From: Latrodectus hesperus
Taxonomy: Eukaryota > Arthropoda > Arachnida > Araneae > Theridiidae
DNA: 64,000 nt
Assembly: GCA_037975125.1 (NCBI GenBank)
Contig: CM075854.1
Coordinates: 65,661,571-65,725,570 of the forward strand
Reading direction: 5' to 3'
Shown piece after piece: positions 52,797 to 64,000 of this stretch. The stretch's first letter is position 1, and the number at the start of each line of letters is the position of its first letter. The position numbers were made by a program, and so were the translations under genes. The notes under the pieces were generated by a model. The model saw nothing but the letters and a program-made list of their open reading frames with translations, ran no database searches and was not told the origin of the DNA.

Positions 52797-55700
52797 GGAA
52801 AGATGTAACAAAATATGTAAGAATATTCTTAAAATTCAAGTAAGCAAATGTGTTATAAATAATATTTTATTTATAACTGCCTCATACCAGTTGATTTGTA
52901 AAACCCATGGGAATTTATTATGCTTGATGTACCTCTATGATGTTTTTTAAATACAATAGATATTTTAAATAAAAAAGAATATTCTTATGTAAGTTTAAAT
53001 TATAAGGAAATATTTCTATATTTCCAGTATTCCGAGAGATTTTCCAGCGATGATTAAAAGATCCGACTGGGAGCTCTTTAGGAAAGATTTTTATCTAAAA
53101 TATGTAAGAATATTCTTAAAATTCAAATTAGCAAATGTATTATAAATAATATTTTATTCATAACTGCCTAATGGATGTTGATTTGTAAACACCATGGGAA
53201 TTTATTATGCTTGCTGTACCTCTGTTTTTTTTTTAAATATAATATATATTTTGAATAAAAAAGAATATTCTTGTGTAAGTTTAAATTATAAGGAAATATT
53301 TCTATATTTCCAGTATTCCGAGAGTTTTTCCAGCGATGATTAAAAGATTCGACTGGGAGCTCTTTAGGAAAGATTTTTATCTTAAATATATAAGAATATT
53401 CTTAAAATTCAAATTAGCAAATGTATTATAAATAATATTTTATTTGTAACTGCCTCATGGCATGTTGATTTGTAAATCCCATGGGAATTTATTATGCTTG
53501 ATGTACCTCTATGATGTTTTTTAAATATAATAGATATTTTAAATAAAAAAGAATATTCTTATGTAAGTTTAAATTATAAGGAAATATTTCTATATTTCCT
53601 GTATTCCGAGAGTACTTCCAGCGATGATTAAAAGATTCGACTGGGATCTCTTTAGGAAAGATTTTTATCTAAAATATGTAAGAATATTCTTAAAATTCAA
53701 ATTCGCAAATGTATTATAATCAAAATTTTATTCATAACTGCCTCCTGGCAGTTGATTTGTAAAACCCATGGAAATTTATTATAATTACTGTACCTCTGTA
53801 ATGTTTTTTTAAATACAATAGATATTTTAAATAGAAAAGAATATTCTTATGTAAGTTTAAATTAGTAAGGAAATATTTCTATATTTCCTGTGTTCCGAGA
53901 GTACTTCCAGCGATGATTAAAAGATTCGACTGGGAGCTCTTTAGGAAAGATTTTTATCTTAAATATATAAGAATATTCTTAAAATTCAAATTAGCAAATG
54001 TATTATAAATAATATTTTATTCATAACTGCCTCCTGGCATGTTGATTTGTAAAACCCATGGGAATTTATTATGCTTGCTGTACCTCTATGATTTTTTTTA
54101 AATACAATAGATATTTTAAATAGAAAAGAATATTCTTATGTAAGTATAAATTATAAGGAAATATTTCTATATTTCCTGTATTCCGAGAGTACTTCCAGCG
54201 ATGATTAAAAGATTCGACTGGGAGCTCTTTAGGAAAGATTTTTATCTTAAATATATAAGAATATTCTTAAAATTCAAATTAGCAAATGTATTATAAATAA
54301 TATTTTATTCATAACTGCCTCATGGCAGTTGATTTGTAAATCCCATGGGAATTTATTATGCTTGATGTACCTCTATGATGTTTTTTTTTAAATATAATAG
54401 ATATTTTAAATAAAAAAGAATATTCTTATGTAAGTTTAAATTATAAGGAAATATTTCTATATTTCCATGTATTCTGAGAGTTTTTCCAGCGATGATTAAA
54501 AGATTCGACTGGGAGCTCTTTAGGAAAGATTTTTATCTTAAATATATAAGAATATTCTTAAAATTCAAATTAGCAAATGTATTATAAATAATATTTTATT
54601 TGTAACTGCCTCATACCAGTTGATTTGTAAAACCCATGGGAATTTATTATGCTTGATGTACCTCTATGATGTTTTTTTTTTAAATATAATATATATTTTA
54701 AATAAAGAATATTCTTATGTAAGTTTAAATTAGAAGGAAATATTTCTATATTTCCTGTATTCCGAGAGTTTTTCCAGCGATGATTAAAAGATTCGACTGG
54801 GAGCTCTTTAGGAAAGATTTTTATCTTAAATATATAAGAATATTCTTAAAATTCAAATTAGCAAATGTATTATAAATAATATTTTATTCATAACTGCCTC
54901 CTGGCAGTTGATTTGTAAAACCCATGGGAATTTATTATGCTTGCTGTACCTCTATAATGTTTTTTAAATACAATAGATATTTTAAATAAAAAAGAATATT
55001 CTTATGTAAGTTTAAATTATAAGGAAATATTTCTATATTTCCAGTATTCCGAGAGTACTTCCAGCGATGATTAAAAGATTCGACTGGGAGCTCTTTAGGA
55101 AAGATTTTTATCTAAAATATGTAAGAATATTCTTAAAATTCAAATAAGCAAATGTATTATAAATAATATTTTATTCATAACTGCCTCCTGGATGTTGATT
55201 TGTAAAACCCATGGGAATTTATTATGCTTGCTGTACCTCTATGTTGTTTTTTTTTAAATATAATAGATATTTTAAATAAAAAAGAATATTCTTATGTAAG
55301 TTTAAATTATAAGGAAATATTTCTATATTTCCTGTGTTCCGAGAGTACTTCCAGCGATGATTAAAAGATTCGACTGGGAGCTCTTTAGGAAAGATTTTTA
55401 TCTTAAATATATAAGAATATTCTTAAAATTCAAATTAGCAAATGTATTATAAATAATATTTTATTCATAACTGCCTCCTGGCATGTTGATTTGTAAATCC
55501 CATGGGAATTTATTATGCTTGCTGTACCTCTATGATGTTTTTTTTTAAATACAATAGATATTTTAAATAGAAAAGAATATTCTTATGTAAGTTCAAATTA
55601 TAAGGAAATATTTTTATATTTCCAGTATTCCGAGAGTTTTTCCAGCGATGATTAAAAGATTCGACTGGGAGCTCTTTAGGAAAGATTTTTATCTTAAATA

Positions 55701-56930
55701 TATAAGAATATTCTTAAAATTCAAATTAGCAAATGTATTATAAATAATATTTTATTTGTAACTGCCTCATACCAGTTGATTTGTAAAACCCATGGGAATT
55801 TATTATGCTTGATGTACCTCTATGATGTTTTTTTTTTAAATATAATATATATTTTAAATAAAGAATATTCTTATGTAAGTTTAAATTAGAAGGAAATATT
55901 TCTATATTTCCTGTATTCCGAGAGTACTTCCAGCGATGATTAAAAGATTCGACTGGGAGCTCTTTAGGAAAGATTTTTATCTTAAATATATAAGAATATT
56001 CTTAAAATTCAAATTAGCAAATGTATTATAAATAATATTTTATTCATAACTGCCTCCTGGCAGTTGATTTGTAAAACCCATGGGAATTTATTATGCTTGC
56101 TGTACCTCTATGTTTTTTTTAAATATAATATATATTTTGAATAAAAAAGAATATTCTTATGTAAGTTTAAATTATAAGGAAATATTTCTATATTTCCAGT
56201 ATTCCGAGAGTTTTTCCAGCGATGATTAAAAGATTCGACTGGGAGCTCTTTAGGAAAGATTTTTATCTAAAATATGTAAGAATATTCTTAAAATTCAAAT
56301 TAGCAAATGTATTATAAATAATATTTTATTTGTAATTGCCTCATGGCATGTTGATTTGTAAATCCCATGGGAATTTATTATGCTTGATGTACCTCTATGT
56401 TGTTTTCTTATTTTAAATATAATAGATATTTTAAATATAATAGATATTTTAAATATAATAGATATTTTAAATATAATAGATATTTTAAATATAATAGATA
56501 TTTTAAATAAAAAAGAATATTCTTATGTAAGTTTAAATTATAAGGAAATATTTCTATATTTCCATTATTCTGAGAGTTTTTCCAGCGATGATTAAAAGAT
56601 TCGACTGGGAGCTCTTTAGGAAAGATTTTTATCTTAAATATATAAGAATATTCTTAAAATTCAAATTAGCAAATGTATTATAAATAATATTTTATTCATA
56701 ACTGCCTCCTGGCAGATGATTTGTGAAACCCATGGGAATTTATTATAATTACTGTACCTCTATGTTTTTTTTAAAATATAATATATATTTTCAATAAAAA
56801 GAATATTCTTATGTAAGTTTAAATTATAAGGAAATATTTCTATATTTCCTGTATTCCTAGAGTACTTCCAGCGATGATTAAAATATTTGGCTGGTAGTTC
56901 ATTAGGAAAGGTGTTTTAATACATCATGTT
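52797..56930 (+). repeat. Satellite array, about 14 units of about 288 bp
   Basis: The landmark GACTGGGAGCTCTTTAGG recurs with its GAGCTC at 53071, 53357, 53645 (GATCTC), 53934, 54222, 54513, 54801, 55088, 55378, 55669, 55957, 56243 and 56609, and in decayed form near 56894. Spacing is 286-291 bp except for one unit of 366 bp that carries an expanded minisatellite. Each unit has two copies of the palindrome AAGAATATTCTT, a GGAAATAT/ATATTTCC hairpin, CCCATGGG, and a 31-codon frame starting MIKRFDWELF. Edge units are the most diverged and inner ones the most alike, as expected from unequal crossing-over. Confidence 0.97.
56419..56508 (+). repeat. 18-bp minisatellite, 5 copies, within one satellite unit
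   Basis: ATAATAGATATTTTAAAT is repeated five times exactly at a place where other units have a single copy. It accounts for the longer thirteenth unit. The Leu-Asn-Ile-Ile-Asp-Ile repeat frame across it is a by-product of the 18-bp period. Confidence 0.97.
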
Positions 56931-57669
56931 AGAATATTATAAGAATTGAAGTAAATAATCGGCATTATTACATTTTTAGTATTTCTTAAATCATTTTGTA
57001 GCATAGGCCTTAGTCTAAATCGGCCAATGTCGCAAAGTATGACGTTTTAACTACAAAACAAATAAGCTAAGATATTTCAGGCAATGTTTTTGTTTTTAGT
57101 ATGAAAACATATGTTTTTAGTAAGGTTGATAACGAAAAATTTACTTTATGTCTTTATTGACATATATATGTTTCTTCATAGATTTCAAGAACATTTTTTT
57201 CTTAAATTCTAATAACATTGTGATGCTTATTAGTGATGGATTTACAGAGCTATCTTCTCGGAGATGATTGCTTTGCAACCGCCATTATAAAATGTGCTTG
57301 AAAATAGTCAATATTTATGTCTGGAGGTGTGTTAGTTGCATATAATATTTTTCTCTTCAAAGGATGGTAGCTATTCCTTGGATGCTTTCATTCTGTGTTA
57401 TATGAGTGCAATTTACCTATTCGCGTAGAAAAATATCTTAAGTTTGAGGAAGAGATACCTTTGTTTCATCGTTTTGAAATGAAAGAACCGAGTAATCGTA
57501 AAGATTCATCTTACGTTTTATAATTTTTTACATCAAATATCTATATATGTTTTTAAATTTCTATTCATTCCATTCTGTGCAGCCAGTCTCAGTCCAACCA
57601 TAGGCTAAAATTTATGAAATGGTTGAAAATAGTTTTTTATTTATATAAATACAATCATAGTCAGTTTAA

Positions 57670-57762
57670 TATACAGGGTGATCTTTTTAAAGTGGCAGTG
57701 TTTGGAGCGTCCTGTAGCGCGATCTAATAGCTTTAAGACTTTAAAAAAGATCACCCTGTATA
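57670..57762. mobile_element. 93-bp MITE
   Basis: Terminal inverted repeats TATACAGGGTGATCTTTTTA and the complement of GATCACCCTGTATA extend to about 24 bp on each side, differing by one base in a T run. The interior of about 44 bp has no coding capacity. TATACAGGGTG is a common start among arthropod Tc1/mariner-type MITEs, with TA as target. It depends on an enzyme encoded elsewhere. Confidence 0.88.
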
Positions 57763-59106
57763 TACGTTGGATGGTAGTAACTACTTTAGAATGGTAAATA
57801 AATTAGGTAAAATTTTTTCTGCCTCTGAATTTAAAGGATTATATTAAAAATAATTGTTTGTTTCATCTTACGAACAGTTGCATGTTTCTAATTTGTCAAC
57901 TTAAAAATTATTCTGGGGCTTTTTATTAACTCTGTCCTTATGATAATTAAATATAATATTGAAGTGTGTCATTTCGCAGTTTTGAATATAAATCTGGTAC
58001 AGTCTTTTAATCAATCCTACGAATTTTATTTAATATACTTTTTTATTTACGAGAGTTTCAGTGATTCATTTACATTTGCTGATTTTATTAATGAGCAAAG
58101 TCATTAAGCTTGTTAAATGTTTCATTGCAACATGTTCCTCATCAATTTATGTACCAAACTAGATTTTATAAATCAGCATTAATTATGATAACCTTTACCT
58201 TTTGTTTAAAAAAAAAAAGAACTAAAATGATAAGCATTTCACTACTAATGGATTTTTTTTTTGATTAAAAGTGAGAGCACATTTTATTGTAACCAGCAAC
58301 CTAGATTTGGAAGTCTAGGTAGATGGTTGTTTTTTCTTTTAAAAATACAATTAAATAAAGAACTCATTTGTATCTTGTCTAGCTCATATTAACAATTTTT
58401 ATGTTTCGTATCAAATCGATTGTAAATTTGAATAGAATCGATGTAATTTTACGAATTTATTCTACTATGTACTTAAACGTCATAAGTGATAGTTTGAGAG
58501 CACATTAATTTATTATAAGAAACAAATTTTTAGCAGAATGCTTAACTTCATTCCAATTTTTATTCAAAAATTTTCAGTGAAAGAAGTAAAAAAGGATTCC
58601 ATTTTTCTGAGTTATTATTTCCAATTTATCAGATGAATTTTTTAATTGGCCATTTGACTACTACTCATTATTGAATAAAATATTGACTTTTTTATTATTA
58701 GTAATTTTGCAATGTTGACTTTTTTGGAAATAATATTAATATTTTCTAAGAATATCGACAGCTGACTATTTTTAACAAATGAAAATTTTTTAGCATCCTC
58801 AAAAACATTTACAAGGAATTTTTTCGAAACTCACTTAAATATTAATTCGCGAGTATTAAAAAAGAATGAAGTAATGAAATATTAGAAACAATATATTAAA
58901 TTGTCCTTCATTATATTGAGATTAAAAGTCACATCAATTTCTTGTTAATTGTAAATTTATCCAAACTTTTACTGAATTATGTTAGATATTACAAAGAATC
59001 CCAGAACCTACAACGTTATGCCGTGACTATGTTGTTTATGCTAAATTTTAAAAATTATTTTTCTAAGTTAATTTGCGTGTAAATATTTGATATAAGCTTT
59101 CTAAAA
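57763..59106. other. AT-rich noncoding DNA
   Basis: Nothing recognised. Confidence 0.65.
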
Positions 59107-59108
59107 TA

Positions 59109-59959
59109 GAGGGTGTTCATTAATTATTGTCATGGTTTCCATACCTCATAACTTTCGAATAAAAGATATTACACAAAACCCGATTACGTATTCGCTAATT
59201 ACAACTCAAAGAATTTTATTAATGATTTTAAAAAGATTAATGAATTTGCACATGGCTGCCCCTCGTAACACATCGAGACGAAATTCGAGTTCCCTCCAAG
59301 TGTTCTCCAGCATTTGTGGGGTAGCATTTTGAATCGCAGTAACAATTCTGCGCTTCAGTTCATCAAGGGAGGGTACAGGGTATACAATGTTCTTGACAAA
59401 CCCACATAGCCCCCGTAGAAAGAAGTCCAGTGGTGTTAAATCTGGTGACCTCGGTAGCCATGGGATTGGTCCACCTCTTCCACATTATCTGTCGGCTCTT
59501 CCACGCCATGTGACTGCACAGCTGCTTGTCTCGTTGATTTTCGTGGACTGCGAGTAAACGTTTCTTCGATGCGATCAACATTTTCTTGCTAAGTGCTCGG
59601 TCTTTCCGCTCCCTTTCGGTGTAGAACGCTACCAGTTTCCTGAAATGATATTAACCAGCGTCTGATAAAATTATCTGAATGAAAATTTTTTGGTACGTGG
59701 TTCTGAAGCGACGTTGAGTATTTATGGCTGATTTATAGTTTCGAAAAACCACAATACACACATTGCTTTTTCTTGCACGTTCGCCATTTTTATTTATGAC
59801 GTCATAATTACCCAGACTGCAAATGTGCTAAGATCGCATTGTTGCCACGTAAAATACTTTGAGTTGTGATTTACGAATACGTAATCAGTTTTTGCGTAAT
59901 ATTTTTTATTCGAAAGTTATGAGGTACGAAAACCCCGACAATAATTAATGAACACTTTA
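59109..59959 (-). mobile_element. Internally deleted mariner-like element with TIRs of about 100 bp
   Basis: The ends share GTGTTCATTAATTATTGTC and then about 80 bp more (CCTCATAACTTTCGAATAAA, ATTACGTATTCG, ACAACTCAAAG) in inverted orientation, and lie between TA dinucleotides (59107-59108 and 59960-59961). The minus strand encodes both ends of a transposase. The N-terminus (about 59590-59790) has EKAMCVLWFFET, INTQRRFRT and the out-of-frame ETGSVLHRKGA-like stretch of DUF4817-type transposases. The C-terminus (about 59215-59480) reads WLPRSPDLTPLDFFLRG, IVYPVPSLDELKRRIVTAIQ and TPQMLENTWRELEFRLDV. The middle, with two of the catalytic Asp residues, is missing, so the copy is non-autonomous. 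Confidence 0.85.
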
Positions 59960-60119
59960 TACATACTTAAAATTAAGAAAATGTAAGTATTTTTCAAATT
60001 TTATTTTTAAGTCTTGAAAATTTATTTATTAATTTTTAACAATTAAAATGAATTTGATAGTTTTAATAAGCGTATCATTTCTAGATTTTTTTGCTAATGC
60101 GAGGATTATTTTTAGAATT

Positions 60120-60307
60120 CAGATTCCGTGCTACAAGGGGCAAAGGTGATGGCATATTTTTTATAGTGTGTAGGCCATCTTTGCCCTGAAAGAAAAGAGA
60201 AGCACACATAAAGAGAGAAAGGACCCTCAATGCCCGAACCAGGATTCGAATCCGAGACTTATTGTTTCGAAGTTAGGGATGCTAACCACTCCGCCATTCA
60301 TCGGCTA
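60120..60307 (-). mobile_element. Second tRNA-derived SINE-like element
   Basis: The minus strand begins AGCCGATGAATGGCGGAGTG, has an A-box-like GCGGAGTGGTTAGC and a perfect B-box (GGATTCGAATCC), and continues GGTTCGGGCAT before an unrelated body with AGAAAGGACC and TGCCCCTTGTAGC. It differs from the main SINE family in body and tail, and resembles the LINE 5' head in GGTTCGGGCAT. No target duplication was established. It is not a functional tRNA gene because the stems do not pair well. Confidence 0.6.
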
Positions 60308-62030
60308 TCATTTTTAAAATTAAATCTGTAAAAATCTCTAAAAGTTTTAAAATATTCATTTGATTGATAAATATTATCTATAAATAGAAATGTCCTCCAA
60401 AACGATACCAATTGATAAAATTTAATTCCATTAATTTAATTTCATCTGGTTTTGTTTCAAATGTTTGAAAGCTTCTTCACACTGCGGAAAATTATAATGA
60501 TTTTATGCTTCATATTTTTTTAATGTGTAACTGGTACCACACCAGCAAAACATTATTTTGTTTTTTTCTGAATATTTAATAACTTTCAGAAACTATGATG
60601 TAATATTTCCCACTTGTAAACATTTTATGCACTGCTGCTTTTTCATTAAAAAATTAACTTTCGTCCTTTTATGAATACTACAGACTTAACACATATTTAA
60701 TAGTTGGAAATGTTTATATGCTATGTTTTGCCATTCATTTTTAATTTAGTTTTAAGTTTTATTTTTCGAAATGTATACATATGTATTCAAGACAATGTTT
60801 ATATCATTATTTAATTCCTTTAAGGGGGAGAAAAATAAAAATACGCAAGCGTTTTTATTTTTTTTTAAATTAAGTTGGCAGTTTTTAAAAAATATCATTT
60901 AAATAAAGTAATTAATTATTTATTCCAGTTTAATTTATTCAAATAGTTTTTTTCGATAAATGCATTTGAATGTCATTAGTATTATTTATGTGAAATAAAT
61001 TTAAAAATTGAAATTAATTTATACTCTTATTTATGGAACGTTTAATTTTTTACAAATTGTTTGCTAGTTTTGTATTTTGTAGATAATATAATAACACATA
61101 TTCATAATTTTAGTGATAGTAGCATTCATGTTTTTAATTATTTTTTTTCATGTCTCTGGACGAGATTTCTGGGAACGACAAACCTTCCTAAAGCTGCTTT
61201 GAAAATGAAATCTCGTAAGTTGAGAATACATCCTTTTTTCTGTTTTAGAAATCTAATTTTTTTATGATTTAATAATTTAAATTGGTATATCATCAATCTA
61301 CTAAATTTTCATTCTAGCGTTCTTAAATTTTTCTTTCTATAACAAATCATGCAGCTTTAAACGTTTTACAGAAAATATTTAATTTGAATATAAATTTTAT
61401 ATTATCTTCTGATTAAATATTAGCTTTTTTAGTAAAATGTATTTACAAAGATAAAAATTTAATCTGAACGGATTTCTTTTTTATATTTAAATAGATTTAA
61501 GAATTGTTCTGGATGAAGTTTTATATCAATAATTTCCATATTTTTAAAATTGTAAGTAAAAGTATTTGTTTATAAAATATTCACTCTGCAAGTAATTCCA
61601 TACACGGATACATCTACTGTCAAATCAATTTATTTAACAGAACAGGAAGTTGAGAAAGATAATAAAATAATACATATTATTTTCTTAAAATTCCTTTTTA
61701 ATTAAAATTTAAAAATACGATAAATGTACTACTGCATGTGCATCTTTTATCTAGCAACATGTAGAAAGTATAAGACATTTAGCATTGAACAGTGAGAAGG
61801 GATCCCGTTCTGCACTTATTGGTTATCGGGTTGGTCCTCCTCCATCTCTCATATTTATTAAAAAAAAACTATTTACAAAATAGGATGCTTATATACCCAC
61901 CCTTTAAGAGTACATGTCTGAAAACTAAAATATTTTTGTGCAACAAAACATCTATAAAAAGAATCTGAAACTATGTGTGTATGATTCTATAACACATAGC
62001 TGAAAACTTTAAAATGTAATACTTGGTTTT
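60308..62030. other. AT-rich noncoding DNA
   Basis: No feature recognised. The 68-codon frame at 61061-61267 has no domain. Confidence 0.65.
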
Positions 62031-62048
62031 ATACATACATACATACAT

Positions 62049-62146
<98 letters not shown>

Positions 62147-62175
62147 ATATATATATATATATAATATATATATAA
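62031..62175. repeat. (ATAC)n then (TA)n microsatellite
   Basis: Five ATAC units run into about 95 bp of TA, then an interrupted TA tract. Confidence 0.96.
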
Positions 62176-62947
62176 ATACAGACCATTTGGAATAAGTGGA
62201 ATACTATTCTCTCTCTCAAAAATTAAGAACCGAGAGTAACGAGTAACGTTGTATTTTTCGTTAGTAATCGTTTTTCTATAATATCATTTTTAATTCCAGT
62301 TGCTAATTTGCATAAAACTTAATTTGTGGTAATTAGAAAGCTATTGTAATTTTATTGATAATTTAATTCGTTTTTAAACATGGAGGAAAAACCAATTTAT
62401 TCCTCCTTCTCAAGTTAGTAAATCAGAAAGTGTAGAAACATATGGAAATATAAAAATAACTGCCATTTTTCAATTAAAAATTACTGACTTAATTTTTTTA
62501 AAATTAACTTCACATTTGGCGTTACAGCATAATCAACACATTAAGAAAACACAACATCATACGAATGTTTCACTAAATTCTATATTCTAAATTTTATTAA
62601 AATTTACATAACTTTAAAAACTCAGTGAAAACTCAAAAAAAATCAAAAATTTAAAAAAACTCAAAAATTTAAAAACTCAGTGACTCTAAATTGAATATAT
62701 TTAAAACAAATAACATATTTAATAAGAATTTAGACAATTTAATGACCAATGTTTGACAAAACACCGTCCCATATAGTGTATTAAAATCATAATAATAAAA
62801 AATATATATATATATATAGTTATATATATAACCCACTCACCTTTTTCATTCTGCTACGGAGAAATCTGAAAGTAGCTCTTTTAATTTCTTTGTCATCATT
62901 AGACGTAAATTATTATCATTCAAACCATGTACAAAAAATGAATTATA
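62176..62947. other. AT-rich noncoding DNA
   Basis: No gene. The stretch GAGTAACGAGTAACGTTG (about 62233-62250), followed by TTTTTCGTTAGTAATCG, resembles the ends of some hAT elements, but I cannot define an element. A short (TA)n lies at about 62800-62830. Confidence 0.5.
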
Positions 62948-63831
62948 CACTCACTCCCTAAAGTTAAGCACGGAGATATCCGGAAAATAGCAAAAAATGC
63001 TATTTTCCGGACGCCATTCAGAATTAAAGAGGATGCAAATCACTGCAGAAGTAGATGGAAGTATGCAAATATGTTAGGTAACAGCCAATCGCGCTTTCAT
63101 GTCAAGAAATATGCAAAATGGGCAGTCTTATAAGATACCAGCTTTTTGAAGGGTTACAGAAGTTGATTGTAAGTGTTATAGAAGGTGCTTAAAGCTTTCG
63201 TACGTTTTATTTTCTAGACATACGTGTTTCTATGACTTCCAGAAGATGAATGGAAGATTCTAAGCGATGGCGTGCTGTGGGGCGCATTGAAGCAGGACAG
63301 TCAATCTCAGATGTTGCCCTTTTCTTCGGCGTTCATCATTCTGTTATTTCTAGTTTATGCAAACAATTCCAAACCACACACAGACAGTTGTCCAAAGGCC
63401 CGTAGCCGGTCGCCCAAGGGTTACAAACCCTGTAGAAGATTGATATATTGCGATTCTAACCAAGCGGAATCGCAGAGAGACCTCCACACGGGTGACATCT
63501 ATGGTTACAGCGTCCATTGGAAAGGTGATGCAGCTACTGTACGATGAAGATTACATATGAGTGGACTGAACGACCGGATACCTCCAGTTTGTGTTTGTCT
63601 ATCCGTTCAATCAACATGATTAAACTGGTGCCGGGAACATGTCAAATGGAGTGTGTCTGACTGGGGCAATGTCATATTTACTGATGAGTCAAGATTTGCT
63701 CTGGAGCCAGATGACAAGCGTATAAGGATATGGCGTGAACAAGGAACACGCAATCAGCCCCAAAACATCCCCGAACATCACGCATTCCAAAGCGGAAGCA
63801 TTATGGTGTGGGCAGGGATTCCATTAAGATA
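62948..63831 (+). pseudogene. Tc1 element and transposase, interrupted by a SINE
   Basis: The left terminus CACTCACTCCCTAAAGTTAA follows TA at 62946-62947. A perfect hairpin (14-bp arms TCCGGAAAATAGCA, 62979-63011) lies just inside. Transposase blocks are KRWRAVGRIEAGQSISDVAL (first HTH, about 63258), FFGVHHSVISSLCKQFQTT, then frame changes and stops, LHMSGLNDRIP, WSVSDWGNVIFTDESRFALE (first catalytic Asp intact, about 63680), KRIRIWREQGTRNQPQN and GSIMVWAGI, where a SINE begins. The rest of the enzyme would lie beyond the window if the insertion is simple. It is a third or fourth Tc1 lineage, close in style to the relic at 30240-30870. Confidence 0.9.
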
Positions 63832-64000
63832 CCGCCGAGCTGGCAGCCGAATGGTTAGCGCTCTTGCCTTCGGTTCAACAGTTCGTGGGTTCGAATCCCA
63901 CCTTGGGCATGGATGTTTGCAGTGGTTCGGAATCCACTTTAAGCCGTAAGTCCCGGTCTAGTTAGCCCTCGTGTGCAAAAAATGACCGTTGAGCGACAAA
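63832..64000 (+). mobile_element. tRNA-derived SINE inserted in a Tc1 transposase
   Basis: From CGAGCTGGCAGCCGAATGG the sequence is the main SINE family: B-box GTGGGTTCGAATCCCACC, CATGGATGTTTGCAGTGGTT, and the tail GTGTGCAAAAAATGACCGTT to the window end. It is the least diverged copy, so a recent insertion. The open frame at 63653-63949 is a chimera of Tc1 and SINE sequence. Confidence 0.93.

Noticed and set aside
56380..56595. Protein with repeated Leu-Asn-Ile-Ile-Asp-Ile
   Set aside because: The 18-bp minisatellite period is a multiple of three, so it stays in frame. Neighbouring satellite units do not have this frame.
52797..56930. The repeated GAATATTC sites (two per satellite unit) as heat-shock elements
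   Set aside because: The motif fits nGAAnnTTCn, but it sits in an AT-rich palindrome and lacks the three alternating pentamers of a functional element. Repetition follows from the satellite period.
60225..60307. A functional tRNA gene on the minus strand
   Set aside because: The B-box is good but the anticodon arm is distorted and the acceptor ends do not pair. It continues into a SINE-like body.

Overview
The window is an AT-rich (roughly three quarters A+T by eye), gene-poor eukaryotic segment dominated by decayed transposable elements, simple repeats and satellite DNA. The mix suggests an arthropod, most likely an orb-weaving spider: several Tc1/mariner lineages, hAT elements, a BEL/Pao pol relic, an R1-like LINE and a tRNA-derived SINE with at least six copies. 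There are no bacterial operons, rRNAs, intact tRNAs or CRISPR arrays. The species assignment is inference, not proof.

Layout, left to right. 1-4765 is AT-rich noncoding DNA with one SINE and a long (TA)n tract. 4774-6439 is a hAT element with an exact 8-bp target-site duplication (TSD) and a frameshifted transposase. 10222-11380 is a second, older hAT relic in the opposite orientation. 13210-13582 is a local duplication. 13872-15350 is a Tc1 element bounded by TA dinucleotides, with a point-mutated transposase and a perfect 65-nt hairpin. 17593-24194 is the largest unit: a full-length, R1-like non-LTR retrotransposon with a 13-bp TSD, a tRNA-like 5' head, a zinc-knuckle ORF1 and an endonuclease/RT/RNase H ORF2, both disabled.

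25868-30870 has two minus-strand Tc1 fragments and a (CA)n tract of about 140 bp. 33050-36080 is a heavily mutated BEL/Pao pol with a possible 3' LTR after it. 37104-37554 has a near loop-less palindrome between two exact 57-bp direct repeats. 39901-42080 is a cluster of four SINE copies, followed by another Tc1 relic. 48532-49242 is a mariner with long terminal inverted repeats made from its own 3' end. 52797-56930 is an array of about 14 units of a satellite of about 288 bp. 57670-59959 has a 93-bp MITE and an internally deleted mariner-like element with TIRs of about 100 bp. 62948-64000 is a Tc1 interrupted by the same SINE, which runs off the window.

The only candidate for a host gene is a three-exon model at 47854-52504 on the plus strand (71 codons). 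It has phase-compatible exons, consensus-like splice sites and an ideal branch-point sequence before exon 3. I do not recognise its product. Apart from this, no host gene can be supported; the open frames are TE pieces, low-complexity translations or chance.
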